Part shown: positions 42,270-51,943 of the stretch, one piece after another
How positions within the stretch are numbered: position 1 is the stretch's first letter
Layout: every line of letters starts with the position of its first letter
Origin: Lacipirellula limnantheis
GTDB taxonomy: Bacteria > Planctomycetota > Planctomycetia > Pirellulales > Lacipirellulaceae
Assembly (NCBI RefSeq): GCF_007746075.1
Contig: NZ_CP036339.1
Span: 6,132,028 to 6,196,027 of the forward strand
Length of the DNA stretch: 64,000 bases
Reading direction: 5' to 3'
The notes under the pieces: model-generated
Seen by the model: the letters and a program-made list of their open reading frames with translations, nothing else
What the model was told of the DNA's origin: nothing
Database searches by the model: none
Program-made: the position numbers and the translations under genes

Positions 42270-44039
42270 ATGGATGCTCGACGCGCTTCGGCGCTAGTTG
42301 CCGGCCTCGACCGGCGCCCCAGTTGGCGGCGACTTGCCGCAGGCTCGGGCCTGTCGCTGCTGATGCTGGCGGCTGGCTGCATGACCAGTCCGAAAGAGTA
42401 CATTCAGAACGGCTTGAAGGTCGGCCCGAACTACCGCAAGCCGGCGGCGCCGATCGCCGAGCACTGGATCGACTACGCGGATGCGCGGGTGATCAGCCAG
42501 CCGCAGAACAACTGGGCCTGGTGGCAGACGTTTAACGATCCGATTCTTAGCGAACTGATTCAAACGGCGTCGCAGCAGAACCTCACGCTGCGGCAGGCCG
42601 GCTTCCGCGTGATGGAAGCCCGTGCGCTCGATGCTTACGCTCGCGGCAATCTGTTCCCGCAGTCGCAAACGGGTTTTGGCGGCTATAGCCGCAACCTGTT
42701 GAGCGAGCAGGTAGGCTTCGTCGGCGGCGGCGGCGGAGGAGCGGGCGTGCCGCGCGAATTTAGCGTTTGGACGCTGGGGACCCAGTTCCAATGGGAACTC
42801 GATTTCTGGGGCCGGTTCCGTCGATCGATCGAAGCGGCCGACGCCCAGCTCGATGCAACGATCGAAGATTACGACGACGTGCTGGTGATTCTAATCGCCG
42901 ACGTGGCGTCAGCTTACGTCGACGTGCGGACGCTGGAGCAGCGATTGCGTTACGCGCGCCAGAACGTGCAGAACCAGTCGGGATCGCTCCGTCTGGCCGA
43001 GGATAAGAAAGAAGCAGGCGTATCGAGCCAGTTGGACGTCGCGCAAGCCGTGACGAACGTCGCCCAAACCGAGTCGACGATCCCGCAATTCGAAGCCGAC
43101 CTGCGGGTGGCCGAGAACCGGCTCTGCACGCTGATGGGAATGCCGCCACAGGACATTCGAGCGCTGCTGGCCGGCAACGGCGGCATTCGGCCGATACCGA
43201 CGGCGGCGCCGGAAGTGGTGTTGGGCATCCCGGCCGACTTGATTCGTCGCCGCCCCGACGTCCGCCGCCAGGAGCGGTTGGTGGCTCAACAGAGCGCGCT
43301 AATTGGCGTCGCCGAGTCGGACCTTTACCCGGCGTTCTCGATCACCGGCCAGATCTTCGTCCGTGCCAGCCAGTTTGACAACTTGTTCCTCTCTAACGCC
43401 ACCGGCGGCAACGTCGGTCCGTCGTTCCAATGGAACATATTCAACTACGGCCGCATCCGCAACTTGGTGGCAGCTGAAGAGGCCCGGTTCATGCAGCAGG
43501 TGTCGCTGTATCAACAGACGGTGCTTGATGCCAACCGCGAGGCCGAGGATGCGATCATCCGATTCCTACAGTCGCAAGAGCAGGTGCGCATCTTGGAGAC
43601 GGGCGCCGCGGCGGCAGCCGAGTCGCGCGACCTGGTGAACGAGTTGTACCAAGGAGGTCAGGCGGACTTCGGCCGCGTGTTCGTCGCGGAACTCTTCCTC
43701 GTCCAGCAACAAGATGCGCTGGCCGTGGCGCAGGGAACCGTGGCCCGCAGCCTGGTCGAGATCAACCGGGCGCTGGGCGGCGGCTGGCAGATTCGCCTGC
43801 AAGGTCCGGCGACGCTGGTGGAGTTGCCGCCTGTGGAAGAGGTGCAGGCAGGGCCGGAAGTCGCGGAAGAAGCGGCAGGTCCGGAAGCCCCTGAAGCCGC
43901 TGAAACGGCGCCCGCCGAAGGGGACGATGAAGAAGGGAACATCCCGGGCTTGGCGCCAGATCCCGCGTTTGAGCCGACGCCGGAAATCACGCTGCCGGAG
44001 GAGTTCGACGGACAGAAGGACTTGCCGGAAGTGAAGTGA
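42270..44039 (+). CDS. Outer-membrane efflux factor (NodT/TolC-like lipoprotein)
   Basis: Protein of 589 residues from ATG 42270, with a lipoprotein signal: LSLLMLAAGC gives lipobox Cys37. The rest has the two OEP (TolC-type) repeats, with KVGPNYRKPAAPI at the N-terminus and GIPADLIRRRPDVRRQERLV in the middle, both typical of the NodT family. The final 80 residues are a Pro/Glu/Ala-rich acidic extension, absent from most relatives. It forms the outer-membrane tunnel for an RND or ABC exporter. No pump gene is adjacent; the HlyD genes at 58.6-62 kb could be partners. Confidence 0.9.
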   Translation: MDARRASALVAGLDRRPSWRRLAAGSGLSLLMLAAGCMTSPKEYIQNGLKVGPNYRKPAAPIAEHWIDYADARVISQPQNNWAWWQTFNDPILSELIQTASQQNLTLRQAGFRVMEARALDAYARGNLFPQSQTGFGGYSRNLLSEQVGFVGGGGGGAGVPREFSVWTLGTQFQWELDFWGRFRRSIEAADAQLDATIEDYDDVLVILIADVASAYVDVRTLEQRLRYARQNVQNQSGSLRLAEDKKEAGVSSQLDVAQAVTNVAQTESTIPQFEADLRVAENRLCTLMGMPPQDIRALLAGNGGIRPIPTAAPEVVLGIPADLIRRRPDVRRQERLVAQQSALIGVAESDLYPAFSITGQIFVRASQFDNLFLSNATGGNVGPSFQWNIFNYGRIRNLVAAEEARFMQQVSLYQQTVLDANREAEDAIIRFLQSQEQVRILETGAAAAAESRDLVNELYQGGQADFGRVFVAELFLVQQQDALAVAQGTVARSLVEINRALGGGWQIRLQGPATLVELPPVEEVQAGPEVAEEAAGPEAPEAAETAPAEGDDEEGNIPGLAPDPAFEPTPEITLPEEFDGQKDLPEVK

Positions 44040-44125
44040 GACGCGGCGAGGCGTCTGAATGTCGCAATGAAGCGGTCGGAGCAAATGATTCGCGAGTGGG
44101 TTGCCGGGTCACGCAGGCTGAGAAC

Positions 44126-44674
44126 ATGACCATCGCATCGAGTTTGAGATTCCGACTGACGGCGATGGCGCTGTCGCTAGCGGCGCTGGGCGTCGGCGGC
44201 GGCAGCGACGCTTGCGGGGATGAGCCGATCGTGCTGCGGCAACCGGCGACGACCAGCAAGGCTCCGAGCGGTCTGCGGCAGCCGAGGACGACGTTAGTCG
44301 TCATGACGGCGGCCAGCGAGGAGCCCGTGGCGGAGGCCGCGCCCACGCCTGTGGCAGCGGCGGCGGCGCCGAAAGCCGCGATGGGTCGTCCGGCGCCATT
44401 CACGCCGCACTACCTTTGCCTCTGCGCGCCCTACTGTCCGAAGCCGATGCCCTGCCCCAATCCGTGCTACGAGTGCGTCTGCGACGACTACTGCCCCAAG
44501 CCGATGCCCTGCCCCAACCCGTGCTACGAGTGCGTCTGCGACGACTACTGCCCCAAGCCCTATCCTTGCCCCCTGCCACAGCCGTTGTGCGGGCCGCGGG
44601 CGCCCGCGCGCCAGACGGAGCCATGCCCGATCTACGCGCCATACCCGCCGCGCGGGCCGTGCGTCGTCCACTAG
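44126..44674 (+). CDS. Secreted Cys/Pro repeat protein
   Basis: Protein of 182 residues from ATG 44126 with a signal peptide (about 1-28). The C-terminal third has tandem 19-residue units of the form YCPKPMPCPNPCYECVCDD, two almost identical at protein and DNA level (57-base units), and a third partial unit. The last part is YPPRGPCVVH. Pairs of Cys spaced like CxxxCYECVC suggest disulfide bonds or metal binding. It follows the efflux factor gene after 86 bases, in the same direction. Function unknown. Confidence 0.7.
   Translation: MTIASSLRFRLTAMALSLAALGVGGGSDACGDEPIVLRQPATTSKAPSGLRQPRTTLVVMTAASEEPVAEAAPTPVAAAAAPKAAMGRPAPFTPHYLCLCAPYCPKPMPCPNPCYECVCDDYCPKPMPCPNPCYECVCDDYCPKPYPCPLPQPLCGPRAPARQTEPCPIYAPYPPRGPCVVH
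44427..44583 (+). repeat. 57-bp tandem repeats within the Cys/Pro gene
   Basis: Two near-identical 57-base copies, and a third partial copy, are visible inside the reading frame; each encodes 19 residues. This is a protein-coding repeat. Confidence 0.85.
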
Positions 44675-44718
44675 TCGGATCGGCTGCGGTCGCCAAGCGC
44701 CGACGCGCGGAGTCGCTG

Positions 44719-45765
44719 CTACTTGGGCCAGCGCGTGCGACGCTCCCGGCAGGCGTACCCCAGCGGCGCGAGGCCAATCACGACGCCAAGCAATGCCGGT
44801 TCAGGAACGGTTGTGGACGTTTTGGGCGCGGTCCAGCCGAATTGTTGCTGCCACAGCATGAAGTCGGCCCCGTCGGACGCCCCGTCGAGGTTGGCGTCGG
44901 CCTTGGTCCCGCCGTCGAGGGCCGCGATCCAGTTGACCAGATCGCTGGAGTCGACCTGCCAGTCGCCGTTGAAATCGGACCCGGGCGGCGTGAGGAACTG
45001 ACTGAACTGGCTCACCTGACTGACGGCGAGAACGTCGAGATCGGTGATCAGTCGACGCGAGCCAAGCGGGCGCGCGAAGCCCGACATCGCCGGCCCGTTG
45101 ACGGTAAGGTGCGTGCCCATCACGGGAATCGTCGTCCCCTCGAATCCGGCAATCACCACGTTGATCGCGCCGTCGGCAATCTCGTCGTTGTAGAAGGGCC
45201 AGCCGACCAGTCCCAGCGCATGGCCTAGTTCGTGAATCGCGGTCGAGAGCAAATCGATGCTGCCCACGGCGGCGGCGTCGACTGGCGCCAACTCGCGAAG
45301 GATGTTGATCGGCCCCGCGCCGAAGTCGGACTGCGCGACGACCAGCGGACCAAACTCAAAATTGTCCGCCGGGGAAGGATCGAGGTAGAAGGGCAAGAGG
45401 CCGTCGTTGCTGAAGGCGATGCTCCCCTCGATCTGCCGCTCGGGCGTGCCGGCTTCGGCGACGCCCTGATGGAAGGCGATGGGAGTGATTGGCGCCGTCG
45501 CAAACCAGCCATAGTTGACGGTGACGGTGAAGTCGTCGCGGATGGCGCGTTCCCAGTGATTGGCGGCAGCGCGAAAGACGCTTGGCAGCGATCCGGCGCC
45601 GTTGAACTGCTGGGGGGCATCGCCGGCAAGGCCGATGCCCGCCAACTCCTCGCCGGCGGCGACGAAGTGGTCGATGATCGTTAGCGCGCGGGCCGATGGT
45701 GAACACGCCGCGACAAAGAGAGCGCCGATCGCGAGGCGAATCAGGGAGATCGGTGAACGCGGCAT
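44719..45765 (-). CDS. PEP-CTERM metalloprotease-like protein
   Basis: Protein of 348 residues with a signal peptide (about 1-27). It contains the zinc motif HELGHALGLVGW, in the HExxHxxG style of metzincin-type proteases, near residue 183. A dockerin-like EF-hand follows (SDFNGDWQVDSSDLVNWI, and a second copy with NLDGASDGADFMLWQ), and the end VPEPALLGVVIGLAPLGYA with Arg is a PEP-CTERM tag. It may be a surface peptidase. The substrate is unknown. Confidence 0.82.
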   Translation of the reverse strand: MPRSPISLIRLAIGALFVAACSPSARALTIIDHFVAAGEELAGIGLAGDAPQQFNGAGSLPSVFRAAANHWERAIRDDFTVTVNYGWFATAPITPIAFHQGVAEAGTPERQIEGSIAFSNDGLLPFYLDPSPADNFEFGPLVVAQSDFGAGPINILRELAPVDAAAVGSIDLLSTAIHELGHALGLVGWPFYNDEIADGAINVVIAGFEGTTIPVMGTHLTVNGPAMSGFARPLGSRRLITDLDVLAVSQVSQFSQFLTPPGSDFNGDWQVDSSDLVNWIAALDGGTKADANLDGASDGADFMLWQQQFGWTAPKTSTTVPEPALLGVVIGLAPLGYACRERRTRWPK

Positions 45766-45956
45766 GAGGCGACTGGCGGCGGATGAAGCTGGACTGGTTG
45801 AGATCGAGGAAGCTCCTGCGCCGCGGTCTGGAGGGGACCGATAAGTAGCGACGCCGCCCTGAGCCTTCTATCCTAGGATAATCTCCAGGAGCGGGAAAGC
45901 ATTCCGTCGCCGAGCGAAAACGTTGCCGCGGGCGAGGATTATCGCTAGCGAAAGCG

Positions 45957-46991
45957 TTAGCAGAGCGTTGCGCCCTTCCCATGCGGCGTCCCGCAGCCTG
46001 ATCCGGTGCGTGACTTCCGACGGGCAAACCAGGGGACGAAGGCTGCCAGCCAGGCGCCCGCGGCGGGCTCCGGAATGAGTTGCGTCGCTCCCCCGCCGGC
46101 GCTGGAGACCGCTCCAAAATTGCTGCGCCAGATGGCTAGATCGATCGCGTCGACGCGGCCGTCTCCGTTGGCGTCGGCAATCTGGTCGAGCGTACGTCCA
46201 GCGTCGCGCTGCCACCAAAGATAGTCGTTGCCGTCGGTCGTGCCGTTGCCGTCGAAATCGCCGACCGCTTCGGTAAAGGGGCCAATCTCGAAGGTCGCCT
46301 CCTGATAGTCGGCAATCCCGCGGCCCGAGAGCGCCTGATCGCTGTTGCCCCACTGAACGTTGCTGGCGTGGCCGGCGAGCGGAATTCCGTCCCAAGTCTG
46401 ATCGCGAACGACGCCGTCGACGGCGAACGCCACGGCGGCGGAATTGGGGACGTTGAGGAACTGAAAGCGATGGAACGCGGCCGCGCCGGCGCCCCCCGTC
46501 GTGAGTTGGAAGGTGCGCGGCGTCTCGTCGTAAAGCGTCGCGCGCAAATCGCCCGTCGTTGTGAGGTCGAGCATCATATGGTAAGCCCGGCCGCCGAGGA
46601 ACGCGGACATGCCTAGGTTTCGTTCGCCGCCGAAGTCGTCGACGTAGCGAATGACGCTGCGCATCCGCCAACCTTCCGCGGCGACGCGCGTCAGGTCTTG
46701 CGGGAGAAAATCGGCCACATAAATCGGATTAGGCGACGACGACGATTGATCGGCGACGCGCCAAGCATTGAGGCCGGAGCCGCCGCTGTTGACGACGCCG
46801 GCTCCGGCCGGGCCGATGGCGCCGGCGTGGAGATCGAGCCAGCCCCAGAGTTCGGGACTCCAGACCTTCGCGGGAGTGCTGTTGGCGGTGGTGGGGCCGG
46901 CGTGATACTCGACGTGGAGCGTGGCGGCGCAGGCAGACGCCGAGGCGAGCGTCAGCGGCGTCGCGGCCGTGAGTACCTGGAGAAGCCTCAT
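45957..46991 (-). CDS. PEP-CTERM / dockerin protein
   Basis: Protein of 344 residues from ATG 46991, where a signal peptide begins (MRLLQVLTAATPLTLASASA); upstream in-frame Met codons lack a signal. The middle has a LamG-like or concanavalin-like beta domain (AGHASNVQWGNSDQALSG). A double dockerin-like motif follows (VGDFDGNGTTDGNDYLWWQ and ANGDGRVDAIDLAIWRSNF) and IPEPAAGAWLAAFVPWFARR is the PEP-CTERM segment. A long tail of 18 residues after the Arg cluster is unusual. Function unknown. Confidence 0.78.
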   Translation of the reverse strand: MRLLQVLTAATPLTLASASACAATLHVEYHAGPTTANSTPAKVWSPELWGWLDLHAGAIGPAGAGVVNSGGSGLNAWRVADQSSSSPNPIYVADFLPQDLTRVAAEGWRMRSVIRYVDDFGGERNLGMSAFLGGRAYHMMLDLTTTGDLRATLYDETPRTFQLTTGGAGAAAFHRFQFLNVPNSAAVAFAVDGVVRDQTWDGIPLAGHASNVQWGNSDQALSGRGIADYQEATFEIGPFTEAVGDFDGNGTTDGNDYLWWQRDAGRTLDQIADANGDGRVDAIDLAIWRSNFGAVSSAGGGATQLIPEPAAGAWLAAFVPWFARRKSRTGSGCGTPHGKGATLC

Positions 46992-47104
46992 CAATATCGC
47001 TCCGCGCGTACCTGTTCCGAAACAAGGTCGCCGCTTCAGGAAGTCATCCTGGAAGGGGCGAGCGGAGGATTTTTTCAAGGCGGGGGTCGGCAGGCAATGG
47101 CAAA

Positions 47105-47136
47105 ATTACCTCGCGGCGCCAGCATGGCGCCGCGTC
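47105..47136 (-). terminator. Rho-independent terminator of the DUF1559 gene
   Basis: A perfect 10-bp stem, CGCGGCGCCA at 47112-47121 and TGGCGCCGCG at 47125-47134 with loop GCA, is followed on the minus strand by a short T stretch (AATTTTG). It lies about 65 bases after the stop of the gene at 47199. Confidence 0.65.
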
Positions 47137-47198
47137 CTACGGATTGCCGCATCGTGTGCGAGCCTGCAACGACCTACCTGCCGGCGACTGCCAATTCG

Positions 47199-48302
47199 CT
47201 ACTGGCTGATTAGTTCTCCGTCCGAGCGGTGCGCCATCTGGTTGAGCGTCTCCAGACCGACGTCAAACGAGATGAACCGCACCGACGAATCGGCGAATCC
47301 TGCGTTCATGCCCGCGGCGTGTGCGGAGCCAAAGCGGTGGCCCGCGACGTCCTTTTCGACGTCGTTATTCAGCACGAGTTCCGCGTCCGGGCGAAAACTG
47401 CATACCGTCGAACGAAGCGTGTCGGGATCCCAGCCATCGGACCAGCCGCGGTCATCGTGCCATAACCATTGCTCATATTGACTTGGAATGAGCCATTTTT
47501 CTCCGAGGACCATGGTGTTGCTCGAACCATCGGTGATCTTGGCGAAGGTGATTGGTTCGTAGAATCCAGTGGTAATTCGTTGCCCATTGGCTTCGTTTCC
47601 CGTGACCCAGAGATTGCCGCGCACGATGACGCCCATGAATCCGACGTACCCCGCGTTCCCAGCGACATTGGCTGGCATGTCGCCGTCGCTGCGAGGTTTG
47701 TTCTTATAACCCCAGAACTCCCGCCATTCGCAAAACGTGGTGTCGTCGGCGCTGGCAATCGTCTTGAGGCCGGTGTCAAAACTCGCGGCGTTTGCAAAAC
47801 TGCCGCGAGGCCGGCCCGGGACGGCGGCGGCGTAGTCGATCAGCACGGCCCCCGTTTCGGGGTTGCGGGCGGAAGTGCGACACGAGGGACAGTTGTAGAA
47901 CGGAAGCTGCGCCTGGGTCAGTTGTGGCGTCGAGCGAATATTGTGAATCGCCCCTTGCTCGAGATAGGGAAGAATCTGAAACGCCCAACTCAGGCCTTGG
48001 TTGGCGGGGCCGTTCGGGGCGCCGCCGTTGACGTACTGCTCGACGTACGGCCAAGGACGACTTCCGCCGCTGGGAAACGCCTTCTTGGCGTCAACGTGAT
48101 TCTGCATCGCTAACATCAGCTGCTTGACTTGATTGATGCAGGTGGTGCGTCGCGCCGCTTCGCGGGCCGCCTGGACCGCCGGTAGCAGCAGCGCTACCAA
48201 AACGCCAATGATGGCAATGACGACCAGCAGTTCGACGAGCGTAAAACCTCGACGGAAATTGAAACGATGCGCGCACGAATGTTGTTCCGGGACGATAACC
48301 AT
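47199..48302 (-). CDS. DUF1559 pilin-like protein
   Basis: Protein of 367 residues from ATG 48302; the longer frame upstream has no fitting start. The N-terminus has the type IV pilin pattern RRGFTLVELLVVIAIIGVL, where cleavage occurs after the Gly, followed by a hydrophobic helix. The remainder is the DUF1559 domain, one of the largest families in planctomycetes, with the end motif FADSSVRFIS near the C-terminus. A pseudopilin-like role in surface filaments or secretion is inferred. The PEP-CTERM neighbours probably share the locus. Confidence 0.93.
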   Translation of the reverse strand: MVIVPEQHSCAHRFNFRRGFTLVELLVVIAIIGVLVALLLPAVQAAREAARRTTCINQVKQLMLAMQNHVDAKKAFPSGGSRPWPYVEQYVNGGAPNGPANQGLSWAFQILPYLEQGAIHNIRSTPQLTQAQLPFYNCPSCRTSARNPETGAVLIDYAAAVPGRPRGSFANAASFDTGLKTIASADDTTFCEWREFWGYKNKPRSDGDMPANVAGNAGYVGFMGVIVRGNLWVTGNEANGQRITTGFYEPITFAKITDGSSNTMVLGEKWLIPSQYEQWLWHDDRGWSDGWDPDTLRSTVCSFRPDAELVLNNDVEKDVAGHRFGSAHAAGMNAGFADSSVRFISFDVGLETLNQMAHRSDGELISQ

Positions 48303-48529
48303 GCTCTTGCTCTTCTCTTGCGGCGATCGCCGCCCTGGGGAGGCGGCGGATCGAACGGGCCAATGATCGACAGACGCTGCTTCAGACGACGGCTGGGTCC
48401 CCGCTTGCCGTCGCGCAGCGCCGGGAGCGCCGCGCGACGGCAGACGGAAGTTGGGTTCGAAAATCATGCGGAAGAGGGAAGCCGCCGCGAGCGGCCGACG
48501 CTCCCCTCCTCCGCTTTAGATCGAAACGT

Positions 48530-49918
48530 TCACGCATTGCCGCGGCGACGGCGGATCGCGATCGCCGCCAGGGCGGCGCCCGCCAGGGCAAAGCCGGCCG
48601 GCTCGGGAACGCCGGCGACGGGCGCCGGAGTCGCCGTGAAGCCGCGCTGCCAAGCCAGAAGGTCGGCGCCGTCGACGCGACCCGAGGCGTCGGCGTCGGC
48701 GTTGATTCCGACGCCGGCGTAGCCGAACTGCGTCTTCCAAATCGCGAGGTCGTCGTTGTCGACCGAGCCGTCGCCGTTGAAGTCGCCGGCCAGGTCGGTC
48801 CCGTCGGCGTAAAACTGGATGTCGGCAATCTGCATCGACGTGATCGTTCCGGCTGCGGGCGGGACGGTGGTCGCCGCCGGGCCTTTGATTTCCGGGAAGA
48901 TCACCTTGTAGGAGGCGTACGCCGTGACGTTCGAAAACGTCACCACCTCGTCGGCAGTCAAACGAGCCGTCGGCAGCGTTAAGTCGCCCGAAGAAATCAA
49001 CGTCCATGTCTCGGCGATGCCGTCGCTGTGGGCGGTGCTGCCAATGGGGTCGTTCGTGCCGTAGATTTCGTACTTCGTCGGGTCGCGTCCCTCGGCGTCG
49101 TTAGCCGTCGTGATCTGAAAGGCATTAACCGCCTCAGGGCCGCGCGACGGCGTGACGATGAAACCGGTGTTGTTAATCCCGACATTGAGGTACTTGGTGT
49201 TGACGTTGCCGTCAATCGCGGCAAACGACTCTTGGGCGACGGGCGAAATCGACTCGCTCCTCGGCGGAGTCGGCAACTGAATGGCGCGAATGTCTTCCAA
49301 TCCGTCGGGGCTGTACAGCACGTTCGTCCCCGTGCCGTCGGAGCTTTGGAAGAACTCGACGTCGCCGATCTGCATCGCCGTCGCGGCGTTGGGAACCTTC
49401 AGCGTCGGAAAGACCATGCGGTACGATTTGTAAGCCGATGCGTTGGCAATGGAAACGACGGGGCCCGTGCTACGACGCGCCGCCGGCAAGCTGAGCGCGC
49501 CGGAACTGATGAGCGACCAATTTTCCGCAGACCCCGTGCTATTGTCCGGGCTGGAAAGATCGTCGTTCGAGCCGTACAGCTCGTAGGTCGCCGGATCACG
49601 CGCTTCATTGTCGTTGGCGGTGTTGATCCGAAAGCTCTGAATCGTCGACGAACCGAAGCTCGGCTGCACGATGAAACCGGTATTGAAGCGACCGAAGTTC
49701 AGATACTTCGTGCTCGTCTGAGGCGAGGAGGGCAAGTAGAGATTGTCGATGGCCTTCAACGGGCCTTCGTTCGCCGGATAGATGCTGGTGAGATTCACCA
49801 CGTCGCGATCGATCGCCAGGATCGGATCGCCGACGGTGAGAACGTTCTTGGCTCCGTGCGCGGAGCAGGTGCAGGCCGCGACGCTTGCCGCGGCGACGGC
49901 GGTCCACAGGTGTCTCAT
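48530..49918 (-). CDS. PEP-CTERM protein with two discoidin-like repeats
   Basis: Protein of 462 residues with a signal peptide (1-22). Two homologous domains of about 170 residues (about 28-195 and 212-380) share the block TKYLNFGRFNTGFIV / TKYLNVGINNTGFIV and DPATYELYGSND / DPTKYEIYGTND, which resembles the F5/8 type C (discoidin) sugar-binding fold. A dockerin-like double EF-hand and VPEPAGFALAGAALAAIAIR with an Arg tail close the protein. It lies downstream of the sigma/FecR pair and probably is one of its targets. Confidence 0.85.
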   Translation of the reverse strand: MRHLWTAVAAASVAACTCSAHGAKNVLTVGDPILAIDRDVVNLTSIYPANEGPLKAIDNLYLPSSPQTSTKYLNFGRFNTGFIVQPSFGSSTIQSFRINTANDNEARDPATYELYGSNDDLSSPDNSTGSAENWSLISSGALSLPAARRSTGPVVSIANASAYKSYRMVFPTLKVPNAATAMQIGDVEFFQSSDGTGTNVLYSPDGLEDIRAIQLPTPPRSESISPVAQESFAAIDGNVNTKYLNVGINNTGFIVTPSRGPEAVNAFQITTANDAEGRDPTKYEIYGTNDPIGSTAHSDGIAETWTLISSGDLTLPTARLTADEVVTFSNVTAYASYKVIFPEIKGPAATTVPPAAGTITSMQIADIQFYADGTDLAGDFNGDGSVDNDDLAIWKTQFGYAGVGINADADASGRVDGADLLAWQRGFTATPAPVAGVPEPAGFALAGAALAAIAIRRRRGNA

Positions 49919-50063
49919 GATTTTCCCCTCTCAAAGTGTTGCAATTGGTTTCTCTGAAGCAGAGCCTGTTGAAAAAACTGATCGTCTTGCTCAAGTCGCG
50001 CTAACGCCGTCGCGCGACGCGCACCAACAAGGCGGCGTCGCGCAACGGCTGCCCCCAGCGCTT

Positions 50064-51941
50064 TCACTTGGTCGTTTTCGATTCTCGCGCTCCGTCCGGC
50101 GACTTCGTTCGTGATTGGCTGCCGTGATCGGTCTGCTTGTCGTTGGTCGCGTCAAAGTGCCGGCGGATTTCCGCCGCATCCAGGACGCGGTCGTAGACGG
50201 CGACGTTGCTGATCGCGCCCTGCCAGCATTCGCGCGCGATTTCGTTCTGCGCGCCAGGGGGATTGCGGCCGATGCGAGCGCGGCCGCCCGTGGAAACGCC
50301 GACAGGGGTCTCTTTGTCCGCGACCCACTCGACCGCGTCGCCCTCGGCCGCGTCCAGCGGTCGAAATCGCTGACCGACCGGCTCGCCGTTGACGTACAAC
50401 GCGGGCGTGCCGGCGGCGTCGACCGCGGCGGCCACGTGGATCCACTCCCCTTCCGCCACCGGAGTCGCCGAGACGCAGTCATACTTTCCATACAAGGTCA
50501 GGTGAACTTTCAACTCATCGTTGGGCATCTTGTACCACCGTCCGTCGACGACCCCGAACGCCATGCCGCTGTGCGGACGGTCGAACGTCGAGAAAATCCG
50601 TTGAGGTCCAACGGCCCTCGCGGGGCAGACCCACGCCTCGTAGGTGCAGTTCGACGCCATGCCCAGCGCAGGATCGCCGGGAATCTCGATGCCGTCATGC
50701 TCGCCTTGAAAACGGACGGCGTCATTGGGGCCATTGCCGCCCGAGCGTTCGCCGCGATTGTCGGCCGTCGCCATGCCCGACTTGACGAACGAGGGCAAGG
50801 CGAGTCGACCTTCGCTCGTCAACTGATCTCCGGGATCGCCCTGATTCAATCGCCAGTAGGCGAGCGGCTCGCTCCGGAGAACTGCCAGTTCATAAGCGGA
50901 CGCCGGCACTCGCCGAACGAACTTCGCCCCGTCGAATTCAACATCGCTGGTCGTCCCGTCGCGGTTCACCTGCGTCGCGGCGCCCCGTTGCAAGGTACGG
51001 CTGGGAGCGCCCCCCTGCTCCGCGACAAAGGCGACTTCGCCATCGAGAACATGAATGCTCGCCCGACCTGGCTGGTCGACCTCGACGGCAAACTCGGTCC
51101 CAAGATCGACGAACGCGGCCGCGTCCGATTGCAGCGTGAAGCCGACGGCCTGGGGCGGAACGCGAACGACTCCCTTGCCCCGAACAAGTTTGGCGCGGTC
51201 CGTCGTCAGCAAATCGACTTCCGACGGTCCTTCGATGACGATCGTTACGCCCGAGGCGAATCGGGCTTCCGCCACGCCTTGGTCGAAGACCAACGATCCG
51301 GGCGGCAGCTTGGCCCCGACCGGCAGCGATTCATCGAGACGGCGCAACTTTGCATCGAATGCGTTGACGATTTCGGCGATCACGGGCGCCGGCGCAATGG
51401 CAGGAGCCGGCGCGGGGACAGGAGCCGGCGCGGGGACTTGGGCCACGATCGGCGCCGCTGGGACGGAGGCCGGTTCAGGAACCGGCGGCGGAGCAAACGT
51501 GCGGAACGCGACCACGAGCAACGCGGCCGTCGCGGCGACGCAGGCATAAACGAGCGCTACGGAGGATCGCGAGTGTTCGCTGCGCCGTCTTTTCGAGTCG
51601 AGCAAGTCGGCTTGTCGCGCCACGGCGAGAGCTTTGCGCCGCATCTGCGCTGCAAGCTCTTCGGCGCGACGCGCGGCCTTCGCCTCTTCCTCGTCCAGCA
51701 GACTCGCGATGTGCCGCGGGTCGACGGTGTCGACGAAGGCCTCGTCGAACACCAGGCTCCGCATGTCGTGTTGCAGCAGGACGTCGCGCAGGCGGCTGTG
51801 GATCACCGACTCGCGGACGAAGGTGCGTTAGTTCGCTTCGTCCGCCATGAGCCACGCGCGCAGCTGGGCCGCTTCGGCGGGAGTGAGACTCTCGTCGAAG
51901 TAGGCGCTCAGGAGCTCGGCGTAGTCGCGCATCGATCGCAT
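50064..51941 (-). pseudogene. FecR/LamG anti-sigma-like protein, broken by in-frame TAA
   Basis: Reading from ATG 51941 (or 51932) gives the normal start of planctomycete FecR proteins (MRDYAELLSAYFDESLTPAE), which ends after 34-37 codons at a TAA at 51828-51830; the same frame then goes on (RTFVRESVIHSRLRDVLLQ) to 50064. A restart at GTG 51806 would yield 580 residues. The main part has a membrane segment (about residues 77-100), FecR domain and a C-terminal LamG domain. It begins two bases after the sigma-factor gene. A nonsense mutation, a sequencing error or translational restart can all explain it. Confidence 0.75.
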
Positions 51942-51943
51942 TC

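Noticed and set aside
44427..44583. Tandem 57-bp repeats as a CRISPR array
   Set aside because: The repeats have no spacers, are within a reading frame, keep the frame (57 = 3 x 19) and encode a Cys/Pro repeat.
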